Shown here: positions 7,370 to 15,088 of the stretch, in pieces | Numbering within the stretch: the first letter of the stretch is position 1 | Layout: every line of letters begins with the position of its first letter | From: an uncultured Oligoflexia bacterium | GTDB lineage: Bacteria; Bdellovibrionota; Bacteriovoracia; Bacteriovoracales; Bacteriovoracaceae | DNA length: 33,697 bases | Direction of reading: 5' to 3' | NCBI GenBank assembly: GCA_937120495.1 | Contig: CAKZJW010000028.1 | Coordinates: 1 to 33,697, forward strand | The notes under the pieces: generated by a model | What the model was told of the DNA's origin: nothing | Seen by the model: the letters and a program-made list of their open reading frames with translations, nothing else | Database searches by the model: none | Translations under genes and position numbers: made by a program

Positions 7370-7784
7370 ATTTTACACCGTGAACTAATGTTTTGATTTC
7401 GTGTTGGAAAAGAACTTCTATCTTTCCGTCGATAATGTTTTGGACAATTCCTGGCCCAAACTTTTTATGATCTAACATATCATTAACTTCAAAGATTTCT
7501 CTAATAGAATAGTCTTTTGCCTTACCACTTGCTTTACCAATTGCTTCTGTCCATAGTTCATTTACAGGAACAGACTTCGCACGAGTTCTACCAGTAGCTT
7601 TTTTTGCTCTAACTTTTTTCGTTTTAGTAGCAGGGTCTTTATACATGTGAGTCGCATTACAAGTTTTACAAGTAACTTTTCCAAGAGTATTTTCATCTTT
7701 CATTGAAACGATCATATGAGCTAGAGAAAGTTTACACTTTCCACAGTATGAGAGAACCTCTTTACCGGCTGAGTACTTAGACAT
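7368..7784 (-). CDS. Zinc-ribbon protein with C-terminal Tudor/SH3-like domain
   Basis: A 138-residue cytoplasmic protein in three parts. The N-terminus holds a zinc ribbon made of CGKC (residues 14-17) and CKTC (about 39-42). A basic linker follows (KTKKVRAKKATGRTRAKSV). The C-terminus (DHKKFGPGIVQNIIDGKIEV) resembles the small beta-barrel found at the C-terminus of PcrA/UvrD helicases and in CarD-like proteins, where it binds RNA polymerase or other proteins. This suggests a nucleic-acid or RNA-polymerase associated regulator, but the function is not established. The start has a GGATAA ribosome site. It is divergent from uvrC. Confidence 0.7.
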   Translation of the reverse strand: MSKYSAGKEVLSYCGKCKLSLAHMIVSMKDENTLGKVTCKTCNATHMYKDPATKTKKVRAKKATGRTRAKSVPVNELWTEAIGKASGKAKDYSIREIFEVNDMLDHKKFGPGIVQNIIDGKIEVLFQHEIKTLVHGVK

Positions 7785-7900
7785 TAATTATCCTTTTTTA
7801 TCTTTGCGTGACTTCACAAAATAGACATAGATAAATTCCATGTATTGAGTTATTGTCTGACTAGTTATACATATTTAACAGATATATTTTATCGAACTTA

Positions 7901-9805
7901 ATGGATACAGTAAAGAAAACTCTCAGACAAAAACAGGTACTTGAGCTACTTGATCAAGCAAAGACTCTTCCAAAAAATCCTGGATGCTACCTTATGAAAA
8001 ATAAGGATGACGAGATTATATATGTAGGTAAGGCAAAAAATCTCAAAAATCGTGTATCAAGCTACTTCAACACTTCTGCCAAATCTCCAAAGACTCAAAT
8101 TCTCGTAGGCCATATTTGCAAATTTGATTTTATTCTAACTGAATCAGATCCCGAGTCCTACGTTCTTGAAAATAATTTAATTAAAAAGCATAGACCAAAA
8201 TATAATATTAGGCTCAAAGACGATAAATCTTATCCTTATATTCAAGTCAATACGAATGATTCATTCCCAGCGTTAGAATATGTAAGAAGGCCTAAGAAGA
8301 AAAAAGGTTTTGAATTATATGGGCCTTATCCCACGGGTTCAAATATTGGAGAGACTCTTAAGGTTTTAACAAAAGCATTTCTGCTAAGAGATTGTTCTAA
8401 GCACGAATTTAACTCGAGAGTGACCCCTTGTATTCTTTTTCAAATGAAACAATGCCAAGCTCCTTGTATGCCTGAATATCAAACTAATAAATACCAAGAA
8501 AATTTAAATCTTGCCTCTGACTTTTTAAAAGGAAAGAAAAGAGCAAAAAAAGCGTTAAACTTTTTAAAAGATAAAATGCAAACTTTTGCTGAAGAAGAAG
8601 CTTTTGAGCAAGCAGCAATGCTTAGAGATTATATTATTCATTTAGAAAAATTCACAGCTGAGTCTTATGATCAAAGTGTCGAATTTATGGATGAGAAAAA
8701 TGTCGACATCATTTCTTTTTATCAGGGAGAAAAAGAAGTTGATATAAGTCTTTATATGATTAGAAGAGGAGCTCTTTTAGGTCATAGAAACTTTCATTTT
8801 CAACTTCAAGATTTTATAGAAAGCACTCAAGAGGAAATTCTTCAAATTCTAGTTCAATACTATTCAAATAATAATGAAATTTTCCCAGAGAGAATTATAA
8901 CTTCTTTTGATAAAGAGCATGCCGATTCTCTTAAAGAAGCTCTTCATTTATTAAATGAAGGAACTTTAAAATTTTCAGTAGAGACAGGTTCTAAAAAGTA
9001 TAAGAATTTAATTGATTCAACTTTTGAACATGCAAAAGAGACTCAAAGAGTTCGGATTAAAAATGAAGACAGCGTCTTTATTGGGTTGAATAGGCTAAAG
9101 AGTTTACTGTCTCTAAAGGACAGACCTCGAACTTTAGAATGTTACGATATTGCTATCTGGCAGGGAAAATCTCCAACTGCAGCCCAGATTGTTTATCATG
9201 ATGGAGTTGCGGATAAAAAATCTTATAAGCATTATCATATGCAAGAGAGACCTGAGGGGAATAATGATTTTGCAATGATGCAAGAAGTGTTTAGCCGCAG
9301 AGTTAAGCATGGAAATCTTCCTGATGTTTTTATTGTGGATGGAGGAATTGCACAAGTTAATTGTGTAAAAAAAGTATTAGATGAAATGGATATTGAAATA
9401 CCTGTTGTTGGAATTGCAAAGGCGAGAGACTTAACAAGAGGAAACTTAAAAGCAAAAGATATATCAAAATCTGAGGAGAGATTGATTATACAAGGTAGAA
9501 GTAATCCATACATCTTAAACAAATGTCCTTCTCTATTTAAGATTGTTGTAAGTATGAGAGATGAAGCACATCGTTTTAGTAGAAGACTTCACCATAAAAC
9601 AGAAAAGAAACGAATTATTAAGACTTGGGTGAGTGATATTAAAGGGCTTAATGATAAAATTAAAAAGCAAATACTTCAGAGTTTAACAATGAGTAAGGAT
9701 GAAGTCGCTAAAATGAATATAAAAGAAATCTGTGATTTTTTTGGATTGGAAATTAGGCATGCAAGGATTGTTTATGAATTCTTACATGCCGAAAAGAAGA
9801 GTTAA
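7901..9805 (+). CDS. uvrC: UvrABC excinuclease subunit C
   Basis: UvrC makes both incisions around DNA lesions in nucleotide excision repair, acting after UvrA and UvrB in the cytoplasm. The 634-residue length is normal. Domains in order: GIY-YIG nuclease (about 25-105, with GCYLM at 28-32 and YVGKAKNLKNR at 41-51); UVR motif that binds UvrB (about 222-250, AEEEAFEQAAMLRDYI); RNase H-like 5' incision domain with D416 in ECYDI, D480 in IVDGG and H557 in DEAHRF; and helix-hairpin-helix motifs at about 580-630. All catalytic positions appear intact. No clear ribosome site precedes the ATG. The stop overlaps the convergent gene by a few bases. Confidence 0.97.
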   Translation: MDTVKKTLRQKQVLELLDQAKTLPKNPGCYLMKNKDDEIIYVGKAKNLKNRVSSYFNTSAKSPKTQILVGHICKFDFILTESDPESYVLENNLIKKHRPKYNIRLKDDKSYPYIQVNTNDSFPALEYVRRPKKKKGFELYGPYPTGSNIGETLKVLTKAFLLRDCSKHEFNSRVTPCILFQMKQCQAPCMPEYQTNKYQENLNLASDFLKGKKRAKKALNFLKDKMQTFAEEEAFEQAAMLRDYIIHLEKFTAESYDQSVEFMDEKNVDIISFYQGEKEVDISLYMIRRGALLGHRNFHFQLQDFIESTQEEILQILVQYYSNNNEIFPERIITSFDKEHADSLKEALHLLNEGTLKFSVETGSKKYKNLIDSTFEHAKETQRVRIKNEDSVFIGLNRLKSLLSLKDRPRTLECYDIAIWQGKSPTAAQIVYHDGVADKKSYKHYHMQERPEGNNDFAMMQEVFSRRVKHGNLPDVFIVDGGIAQVNCVKKVLDEMDIEIPVVGIAKARDLTRGNLKAKDISKSEERLIIQGRSNPYILNKCPSLFKIVVSMRDEAHRFSRRLHHKTEKKRIIKTWVSDIKGLNDKIKKQILQSLTMSKDEVAKMNIKEICDFFGLEIRHARIVYEFLHAEKKS

Positions 9806-10014
9806 TTTAAAACGTGAATGATCTTTCTGTTTCCAGAACCACAATCAATACACCGTGCAGTTTCTTGTACAAGCAGGTTTTTATAATCAGGCATATGGCT
9901 AAGTAGTAGTTTTGAACCACATATCTTACATTCGCTCATAGTCTTTTTAACATCGTCCGCTGTTCCCCAATACTCTTCATAACGCTCAAACTTAAAGCTT
10001 ACTTCTTTTGACAT
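9802..10014 (-). CDS. Small double-CxxC zinc-ribbon protein, 70 aa
   Basis: A short cytoplasmic protein with two CxxC pairs, CKIC (about 29-32) and CIDC (about 54-57), separated by 21 residues; this is the usual spacing of a zinc ribbon. The N-terminal third (FKFERYEEYWGTADDVKKT) is charged and helical. The start is supported by a CGGAG ribosome site. The gene is convergent with uvrC, overlapping its stop by about four bases, and divergent from the gene at 10139. Family and function are unknown; a nucleic-acid or protein adaptor role is typical of such ribbons. Confidence 0.72.
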   Translation of the reverse strand: MSKEVSFKFERYEEYWGTADDVKKTMSECKICGSKLLLSHMPDYKNLLVQETARCIDCGSGNRKIIHVLN

Positions 10015-10138
10015 AAAATTTCTCCGTTAGTGCCAATATCAACTATTAATCTTTTCGGGAGCAGGGGATTTCTCTTTAAGAAACAGCCAATTAAAATAAA
10101 GCTAGGTAAATTGTGTCTTACTGTGATATCAAGTAGCT

Positions 10139-10966
10139 ATGGAACAACGCTATAAAGATGCCGTGCGCGCATTGCGAAAAACTAAGCTGTCAAAAGCCCC
10201 TCCTGCCGAGTATAGGCAGCACTTGTTCCCTGTTGGGTGGTCTTATAAAGAGTATAATTCGATTGAAATTACACCGGTTAAAGAGTCTGAAAAAGCACAG
10301 GTAATTGACTCGTTGAAAGACTTTGGGCAAAACCTTCTAGATGAAAATAAAACCGATAGTATCAAATTAGATAAAATTGAAATTGCTAAAAAGAATGCAA
10401 ATTCTTTTGATGAGCCTGAGTCGTTTACTCGGGAATTTGTGATTTCTACTACAAGCTCCGAGTCTTTTGAAGCTAGATATAAAATAGAAGATATCGACAG
10501 AAGTGAGTTAGGAAGTTTAAAAGTCATTTTTGTTGCTGATAACTTAAGAGAAGACTTTTTAACAGAACCCAAAAGTGAGCTTACTGAATTTGAAGCTCTA
10601 TTTGATACAAGTACAGCTGCCCTTTTTTCAAAAATGGTTAAGGCCATGAAACTATCTAAGTCTGATTATTTACTAACAGCGATTAAGTTTAAAGAGGATA
10701 AATCTATACTTGATACAGTTCTAAGTGAGATTCACCATTTTAAGCCAACTCTTGTAGTGAGCTTGGGTGTATCAGCTAGTCATGCCTTGATCGATACCAC
10801 ACAAAGGCTTAAAGACTTGCATGGGAATTTTTACCCTATAAAAATTGACGGGTATGATTCACAGGTAATGCCACTTTTCTCTCCAAGTCTGCTAAATTCC
10901 GCGCCTCATATGAAAAGTATCACCTGGATTGATATGCAAAAGGCCATGGAGAAATTAGGGCTTTAG
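10139..10966 (+). CDS. Degenerate uracil-DNA-glycosylase-superfamily protein
   Basis: Residues about 125-275 resemble family-4 uracil-DNA glycosylases. The segment LFSKMVKAMKLSKSDYLLTA corresponds to the family's LLxKMLxAIGLxRxDVYITN strand, PTLVVSLGVSASHALI to its PKLVVALGxTAAxALLG, and VMPLFSPSLL to its VLPTYHPSYLL, where the conserved His is replaced (F-S-P). The N-terminal motif (GExPG) and the four iron-sulphur cysteines expected in family 4 are missing. The first 120 residues are charged and not recognised. It is therefore probably a catalytically inactive or diverged UDG-fold protein rather than a repair enzyme. The ribosome site is weak. Only a few bases separate it from the SpoIID gene, with which it may be cotranscribed. 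Confidence 0.6.
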   Translation: MEQRYKDAVRALRKTKLSKAPPAEYRQHLFPVGWSYKEYNSIEITPVKESEKAQVIDSLKDFGQNLLDENKTDSIKLDKIEIAKKNANSFDEPESFTREFVISTTSSESFEARYKIEDIDRSELGSLKVIFVADNLREDFLTEPKSELTEFEALFDTSTAALFSKMVKAMKLSKSDYLLTAIKFKEDKSILDTVLSEIHHFKPTLVVSLGVSASHALIDTTQRLKDLHGNFYPIKIDGYDSQVMPLFSPSLLNSAPHMKSITWIDMQKAMEKLGL

Positions 10967-11006
10967 TTCCTTGAAATCATTCATTTTTCTAGATACAATT
11001 AACTTG

Positions 11007-12164
11007 ATGAAAATTCTAGGAATGAATTTAATATTAATAGCATTATGCTCCAGTCTTAACTCTCTTGCTGCTCAGCCGCAAATTAAAGTCAGAATTGGTA
11101 AAGCACTTCAGAGAATTACCTTAAACGGTTCTGATATAAAACAAATTATTCAGGGCAATATAACGAGTAAGGTTTATCCTGGCAGGAAAAGAATTCGCTT
11201 TAACTGTGCGCCAATCGTTAAAAAAACAAATCCTAAAAAACCATTGATGCTTACTTCACTTAATTCAAAAGCGGGCTTAATCAAATGGAATAAAACGGGC
11301 TATGTCGGAAGACTTAATATTGTTACTTCTGCAAATCGAAAAGGCTGTGATCTTATAAATCAAATGCCACTTGAGACTTATATAAGCTCTCTTCTTTCAA
11401 AAGAGATGAGTCCAGTGTGGCCAATTGAAGCTCTCAAAGCTCAAGCTGTTGCAGCTAGAAGTTATGCTTATCATAAAATGATTACAAAGCAGGTATCAAA
11501 AGATCACGGACATAACGTTTTTTATGACCTTGAAAACTCTGAGAAACATCAAGTAAATGGATCATTTTTTGATACTACGGCCTCAACAACTCTTGCAGCA
11601 CGTGAAACTAAAGGAGAGGTTCTCCTAGTTGGAACTAAAGAGTTAACTCCAATTTTCTTTCATTCAAAATGTGGAGGTAAGACTCTTAGGCCTGATCAAG
11701 TCTGGTCAAACTATGTAAAAGGTTATCGTTCAGTAGACTGTCCTTTTTGCCATAAGCATGGAACAAAGAGTTGGAAGCATAAAATGAGCAAGCTAAAGTT
11801 TAGAAAGCTTGTGAATAAAACTTTAACTAACTATCATGATGAGTCTTTAAGATCTAAGAATTCAAAACTTTTAAGAATTACTCCTGATAATAAAGGAAAA
11901 GCTTTTTTAAGATTGTACGATGATGATAGACCACTGAGTGTTCAGAAATCTCGAATTAGATCTTTCTTAGGAAGAAAAAGAGCAGCATCAAACTATTTTC
12001 ATATAGAACAAAAAGGAAATAAAGTTATTTTAAAAGGAAATGGCTTTGGCCATGGTGTTGGCCTATGTCAATATGGGGCTTATGAACTTGCAAAAAGAGG
12101 CTATACCTATAAACAAATTCTTTCTCATTATTTTCCTGAGCACAATATAAAAAAGATTTATTAG
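11007..12164 (+). CDS. SpoIID/LytB-family peptidoglycan enzyme
   Basis: SpoIID-type proteins are lytic transglycosylases or amidase enhancers that act on glycan strands stripped of stem peptides. The core is easy to see: the segment from LETYISSLLSKEMSPVWP to EALKAQAVAARSYAY holds the family's catalytic Glu (E of KEM, residue 133 from this start); HSKCGGKTLRPDQVW matches the HSxxGGxTxxxxxVW motif; and GNGFGHGVGLCQYGAYELA is the C-terminal signature. The frame is open from a TTG at 10971, but the ATG at 11007 begins a good signal peptide (MKILGMNLILIALCSSLNSL) and is preferred; neither has a strong ribosome site. A CPFC motif follows the GGK segment. The amidase gene starts four bases after the stop, so the pair is an operon. 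Confidence 0.9.
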   Translation: MKILGMNLILIALCSSLNSLAAQPQIKVRIGKALQRITLNGSDIKQIIQGNITSKVYPGRKRIRFNCAPIVKKTNPKKPLMLTSLNSKAGLIKWNKTGYVGRLNIVTSANRKGCDLINQMPLETYISSLLSKEMSPVWPIEALKAQAVAARSYAYHKMITKQVSKDHGHNVFYDLENSEKHQVNGSFFDTTASTTLAARETKGEVLLVGTKELTPIFFHSKCGGKTLRPDQVWSNYVKGYRSVDCPFCHKHGTKSWKHKMSKLKFRKLVNKTLTNYHDESLRSKNSKLLRITPDNKGKAFLRLYDDDRPLSVQKSRIRSFLGRKRAASNYFHIEQKGNKVILKGNGFGHGVGLCQYGAYELAKRGYTYKQILSHYFPEHNIKKIY

Positions 12165-12168
12165 TTTT

Positions 12169-12927
12169 ATGAAGTTCATACTATTTTTCATTATATGTAA
12201 TCTCTCATTTGCAACACGAGTAATACTTCTTGATCCAGGTCACGGGGGAGAGGAGCTTGGAGCGATGAGCCACGTGTGGATAAAAAAGAAAGGTTCAAGT
12301 AAGACGAAAAATATTTATGAAAAAGACCTTGCTCTAAAACTTGCTAAAAAAGTGAAGTCACTCGTGAGTAAAAAATATACAACTTATTTAACAAGAAGTT
12401 TTGACCGAACTGTAACGCTCGATCAAAGAGCCCATATGGCAGACACTGTAAAAGCAGATATTTTTGTCTCTATTCACTTTAATTCATCGACGAATAAAAA
12501 ATATCGAGGATTTGAAACTTATTATTTAGACAATCATAAAAATAAAGCGATTAAAAAAGTAGAAAAAATCGAAAACAAATCTCTTTCAGGTTCAGATAAA
12601 GTTGTAAATCAAATTCTAATTGACCTCGTTATTCAAAAAACGGTTCCAAGCTCAAAGAAGCTTGCAAAAAACATTCATAAACAATTAGCGAAAAATATTG
12701 GCAAAAAATTTAAATTTAAAGATCGTGGAATTAAACCTGGTCTTTTCTATGTTTTAGCTTTGTCTAAAAGGCCAGGAGTTCTTATCGAAGCTGGCTTTAT
12801 GTCTAACCCTAGCGAGTTAAAAATTGTTCAAAAAGAGGCTTATTTAAACGCTTATGCGAAGTCCATTGCTCGTGGGATTGAGAGTTACTTAGCGTCTCTT
12901 CCTCCTAAAGATGTTCCACTATTTTAA
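12169..12927 (+). CDS. N-acetylmuramoyl-L-alanine amidase (Amidase_3)
   Basis: This zinc enzyme removes stem peptides from peptidoglycan by cutting the bond between N-acetylmuramic acid and L-alanine. Residues 1-15 are a short signal peptide (MKFILFFIICNLSFA). The catalytic domain fills the rest: zinc ligands H25 in DPGHGG, E51 in YEKDL and H103 in SIHFN, and the catalytic E207 in IEAGF, all present. At 252 residues it is a minimal enzyme with no AMIN or LysM wall-binding domain. A lysine-rich insert at about 118-145 (KNKAIKKVEKIENK) is a local oddity. It lies directly downstream of the SpoIID gene, which acts on its product in other bacteria. No plus-strand terminator follows. Confidence 0.93.
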   Translation: MKFILFFIICNLSFATRVILLDPGHGGEELGAMSHVWIKKKGSSKTKNIYEKDLALKLAKKVKSLVSKKYTTYLTRSFDRTVTLDQRAHMADTVKADIFVSIHFNSSTNKKYRGFETYYLDNHKNKAIKKVEKIENKSLSGSDKVVNQILIDLVIQKTVPSSKKLAKNIHKQLAKNIGKKFKFKDRGIKPGLFYVLALSKRPGVLIEAGFMSNPSELKIVQKEAYLNAYAKSIARGIESYLASLPPKDVPLF

Positions 12928-12945
12928 TTTAGTTGAAAAAAAGGC

Positions 12946-13019
12946 AAAAAAAAGCGCAAAACAAAGTCTTGCGCAATTGAGAGAGGGAGAGAGTACATCA
13001 ACAAATTTATTGTTGACGC
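12946..13019 (-). ncRNA. Candidate small RNA with CU-rich linker and intrinsic terminator
   Basis: Read on the minus strand, a promoter-like pair (13026-13053) predicts a transcript of about 74 nt from near 13019. It would fold as a 7-bp hairpin TCAACAA/TTGTTGA (12998-13016), a single-stranded linker CUCUCUCCCUCUCUC (12979-12993), and a terminator stem GCGCAA/TTGCGC (12954-12974) followed by eight U (12946-12953). This hairpin, linker, terminator layout is typical of trans-acting small RNAs. The linker is complementary to purine-rich ribosome sites, for example the GAGAGGGA before fliL and in the gene at 759. No expression data; the call is from structure alone. Confidence 0.5.
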
Positions 13020-13025
13020 ATAGAG

Positions 13026-13053
13026 AAAATAACATATTCATAACTTTTCTCAA
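13026..13053 (-). promoter_or_regulatory. Predicted promoter of the minus-strand small RNA
   Basis: On the minus strand, TTGAGA (13048-13053) and TATTTT (13026-13031) are separated by 16 bases, placing the transcript start near 13019, exactly at the base of the first hairpin. Confidence 0.42.
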
Positions 13054-13146
13054 GTAAATGTCTCTGTATGTGTAAAACTTATAAGGTTGTGAGTGCAGAT
13101 TTTTCCTCAAGCAGATGAGGGCAAATTTGGAAGCTATACTGTTATT

Positions 13147-14109
13147 ATGAATAATCAGTTAGTTAACAAGCTTAAGCTTAATAAGCTATTCAAGTCAGAG
13201 GACTCAAGGTTTATCCTTCTTACAGCACTAAAGATCTCTTTAGTTTATTTTATCTGTGCCTTAATCGTTTTCTATTTAGTCTGGTTAGTCCTATCTGTTA
13301 ATAATGTATTTTTTGAAGCAAATAGTTTCTTTAATTTTAAAGGAATGGAGTCAGCATTTTTTGACTATGTAATAGATAAAATTATTTCTCAAAATGCTTC
13401 GTATGCTTTTATCTTTTTTGTATTACTATTTTTTGCCGGAATTTACTTAGCAAAAATTCTCCTAAGGCCCTTTAGTAAGATTGGTGAATTCTGTGAATCA
13501 GCAGCAGAGAATAAAAATGAAATTTATAATCCCGATTTATTTTCTGACTTTAAGCTTCTAACTCGATTTAGTGAATTTTTCTTTTTATATATAAGAGACT
13601 CGAGAGTAGATAAGAAATTTACTAAAAATACAATCCCTCCAGTTTTTACGAAGGTCCATGGCCCAGTATTTGATAGAGTCTTCTTTTTTCATTTTAGTTT
13701 GTTCTTATCAATTATTGCAATCTGTTCGAGTATGTTTATTACCTTTATAACAGTTGAGGCGTATAATTCAATCATTGAGCTAGCAGTTACTTCAATAGAT
13801 AAAAATGGAAAAGAAATAGCTTATTTCTTAAAAAACCAAGAATACTTATTTGAATCAATTCAACATATTACAATTGGAACTCTTCTTGTCGTTTATGCAA
13901 TCTTAGCTTTTCATTTGTATGGAAGGGTAAGTGGAGCAGTATTTGGATATTTCTCTACTATGCGATCTTTTATGAAAGGCAATAGAAAAGCGAGAATACA
14001 CCTTGTAGGCTATCCTCATATTAGACCCTATAGCCGAGCATTCAATAAGTACTTGGATCTTGTTTGTCGAGAGATTGATAACGATGAAGGGAAAAAGAAG
14101 AAAGAGTAA
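13147..14109 (+). CDS. Four-helix membrane protein with two HAMP-like linkers
   Basis: An inner-membrane protein of about 320 residues that I do not recognise by name. It is built as two similar halves, each with two membrane helices flanking a short periplasmic loop and then a cytoplasmic segment. The second segment (RVSGAVFGYFSTMRSFMKGN, then RAFNKYLDL) fits the HAMP pattern of a Pro/Gly-start helix, a central G, and an FN-x-Y-L end; the first (RPFSKIGEFCESAAENKNE) is a weaker version. There is no kinase, receptor or cyclase domain after the HAMP-like part, which is odd for a HAMP protein. The frame is open from a GTG at 13093, but the ATG at 13147 gives a usual N-terminus; its ribosome site is poor either way. 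Confidence 0.65.
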   Translation: MNNQLVNKLKLNKLFKSEDSRFILLTALKISLVYFICALIVFYLVWLVLSVNNVFFEANSFFNFKGMESAFFDYVIDKIISQNASYAFIFFVLLFFAGIYLAKILLRPFSKIGEFCESAAENKNEIYNPDLFSDFKLLTRFSEFFFLYIRDSRVDKKFTKNTIPPVFTKVHGPVFDRVFFFHFSLFLSIIAICSSMFITFITVEAYNSIIELAVTSIDKNGKEIAYFLKNQEYLFESIQHITIGTLLVVYAILAFHLYGRVSGAVFGYFSTMRSFMKGNRKARIHLVGYPHIRPYSRAFNKYLDLVCREIDNDEGKKKKE

Positions 14110-14229
14110 CAAAGTGTAACATATGGACTTTTGGCTTTATTAAAGTCTAAGCATGCCGATATAATAAGTACTATTAATATATATATTAAACAGAAGATTA
14201 ATATAGTTAACAATCAAAAAGGAAATTGA

Positions 14230-15012
14230 ATGAAGTTATTAGGTTTATTACTTGTACTATGTTTTGCAGTTACTTCTTGTCAGGTGAACAAAGATCAGTT
14301 GAAAGAAGTTCTTAAGAAAAATCCAGATATCTTAACTGATGCAATTAAAGAAAATCCTGGAAAGTTTATCGAAGCTCTAAATGAAGCTGTAAAATCTGCT
14401 CAAGCAGGTCAGGCTAAGAAGAGACAAGATGCTGAGAAAAAGCAACTTGAAGATAGCTTTAACAACCCATTAAAAGCAGAAATCAGAAAAGACGAATTAT
14501 TTAGAGGAGATAAAAATGCTCCAATTACACTAATTGAATATTCTGACTTTGAGTGTCCATATTGTAAAAGAGGATATGCAACAGTTAATGAACTACTTAA
14601 AAAATATCCAGGTAAAATTAGATTTGCTTATAAGCATTTACCACTAAGCTTCCACCCTAATGCAATGCCAGCATCTCAATATTTTGAGGCTTTAAGACTT
14701 CAAAAGGGATCACTTGCTTGGAAATTCCATGACGAACTTTATGAAAATCAAGGAAAGTTAAGACAAGGTGTTAAGTACTTTAAGTCTGTAGCTAAAAAAC
14801 TTGGAGCTAATATGTCTAAGCTTGCTAAAGATGTAAACTCTGAAGCTGTAAAGAAAAGAATTTCTCAAGATTTAGCAGAAGCGAAGAAATTTGGATTCAA
14901 CGGAACTCCTGGTTTCTTGATTAACGGTGTACCTGTAAGAGGTGCTTACCCAGCAAGTCACTTTGATGGAATTATTGAAGAATTTAAAAAACGTGGAAAA
15001 CTTAAACTCTAG
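14230..15012 (+). CDS. DsbA-like thiol-disulphide oxidoreductase lipoprotein
   Basis: A periplasmic, membrane-anchored thioredoxin-fold protein that makes or rearranges disulphide bonds. The signal peptide ends in a lipobox, VTSC, with acylated C17. Residues 20-75 are a charged helical tether with related segments (KKNPDILTDAI, KENPGKFIEAL). The thioredoxin_4/DsbA domain (about 85-258) has the active site C109-P-Y-C112 and the cis-proline loop T226-P227-G. The start has an AAAGGAAA ribosome site. A TATAAT at 14160-14165, within GCCGATATAAT, may be its -10. Its substrates could include the cysteine-rich exported proteins in this window. CPYC is found in both oxidases and isomerases, so direction is not settled. 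Confidence 0.92.
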   Translation: MKLLGLLLVLCFAVTSCQVNKDQLKEVLKKNPDILTDAIKENPGKFIEALNEAVKSAQAGQAKKRQDAEKKQLEDSFNNPLKAEIRKDELFRGDKNAPITLIEYSDFECPYCKRGYATVNELLKKYPGKIRFAYKHLPLSFHPNAMPASQYFEALRLQKGSLAWKFHDELYENQGKLRQGVKYFKSVAKKLGANMSKLAKDVNSEAVKKRISQDLAEAKKFGFNGTPGFLINGVPVRGAYPASHFDGIIEEFKKRGKLKL

Positions 15013-15045
15013 TATAGAGGTTTGAAAATCTATAAATACAAAAGG

Positions 15046-15074
15046 GCCAGAGTGTAAAAACTTTGGCTTTTTTT
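15046..15074 (+). terminator. Rho-independent terminator after the DsbA-like gene
   Basis: A 7-bp stem with one G-T pair, GCCAGAG at 15046-15052 and CTTTGGC at 15061-15067 with an eight-base loop, is followed by seven T. It sits between convergent genes and may work in both directions, with a shorter T run on the minus strand. Confidence 0.75.
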
Positions 15075-15088
15075 ATTTAGTAACTATT

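Noticed and set aside
12919..13110. A 63-codon minus-strand open frame after the amidase gene
   Set aside because: No ribosome site or recognisable protein. It spans the hairpins and promoter of the candidate small RNA, which explains the region better.
14155..14165. GCCGATAT upstream of the DsbA-like gene as a sigma-28 promoter
   Set aside because: The nearest TAAAG lies only about 10 bases upstream instead of 15, and a TATAAT overlaps it, so a sigma-70 -10 is more likely.
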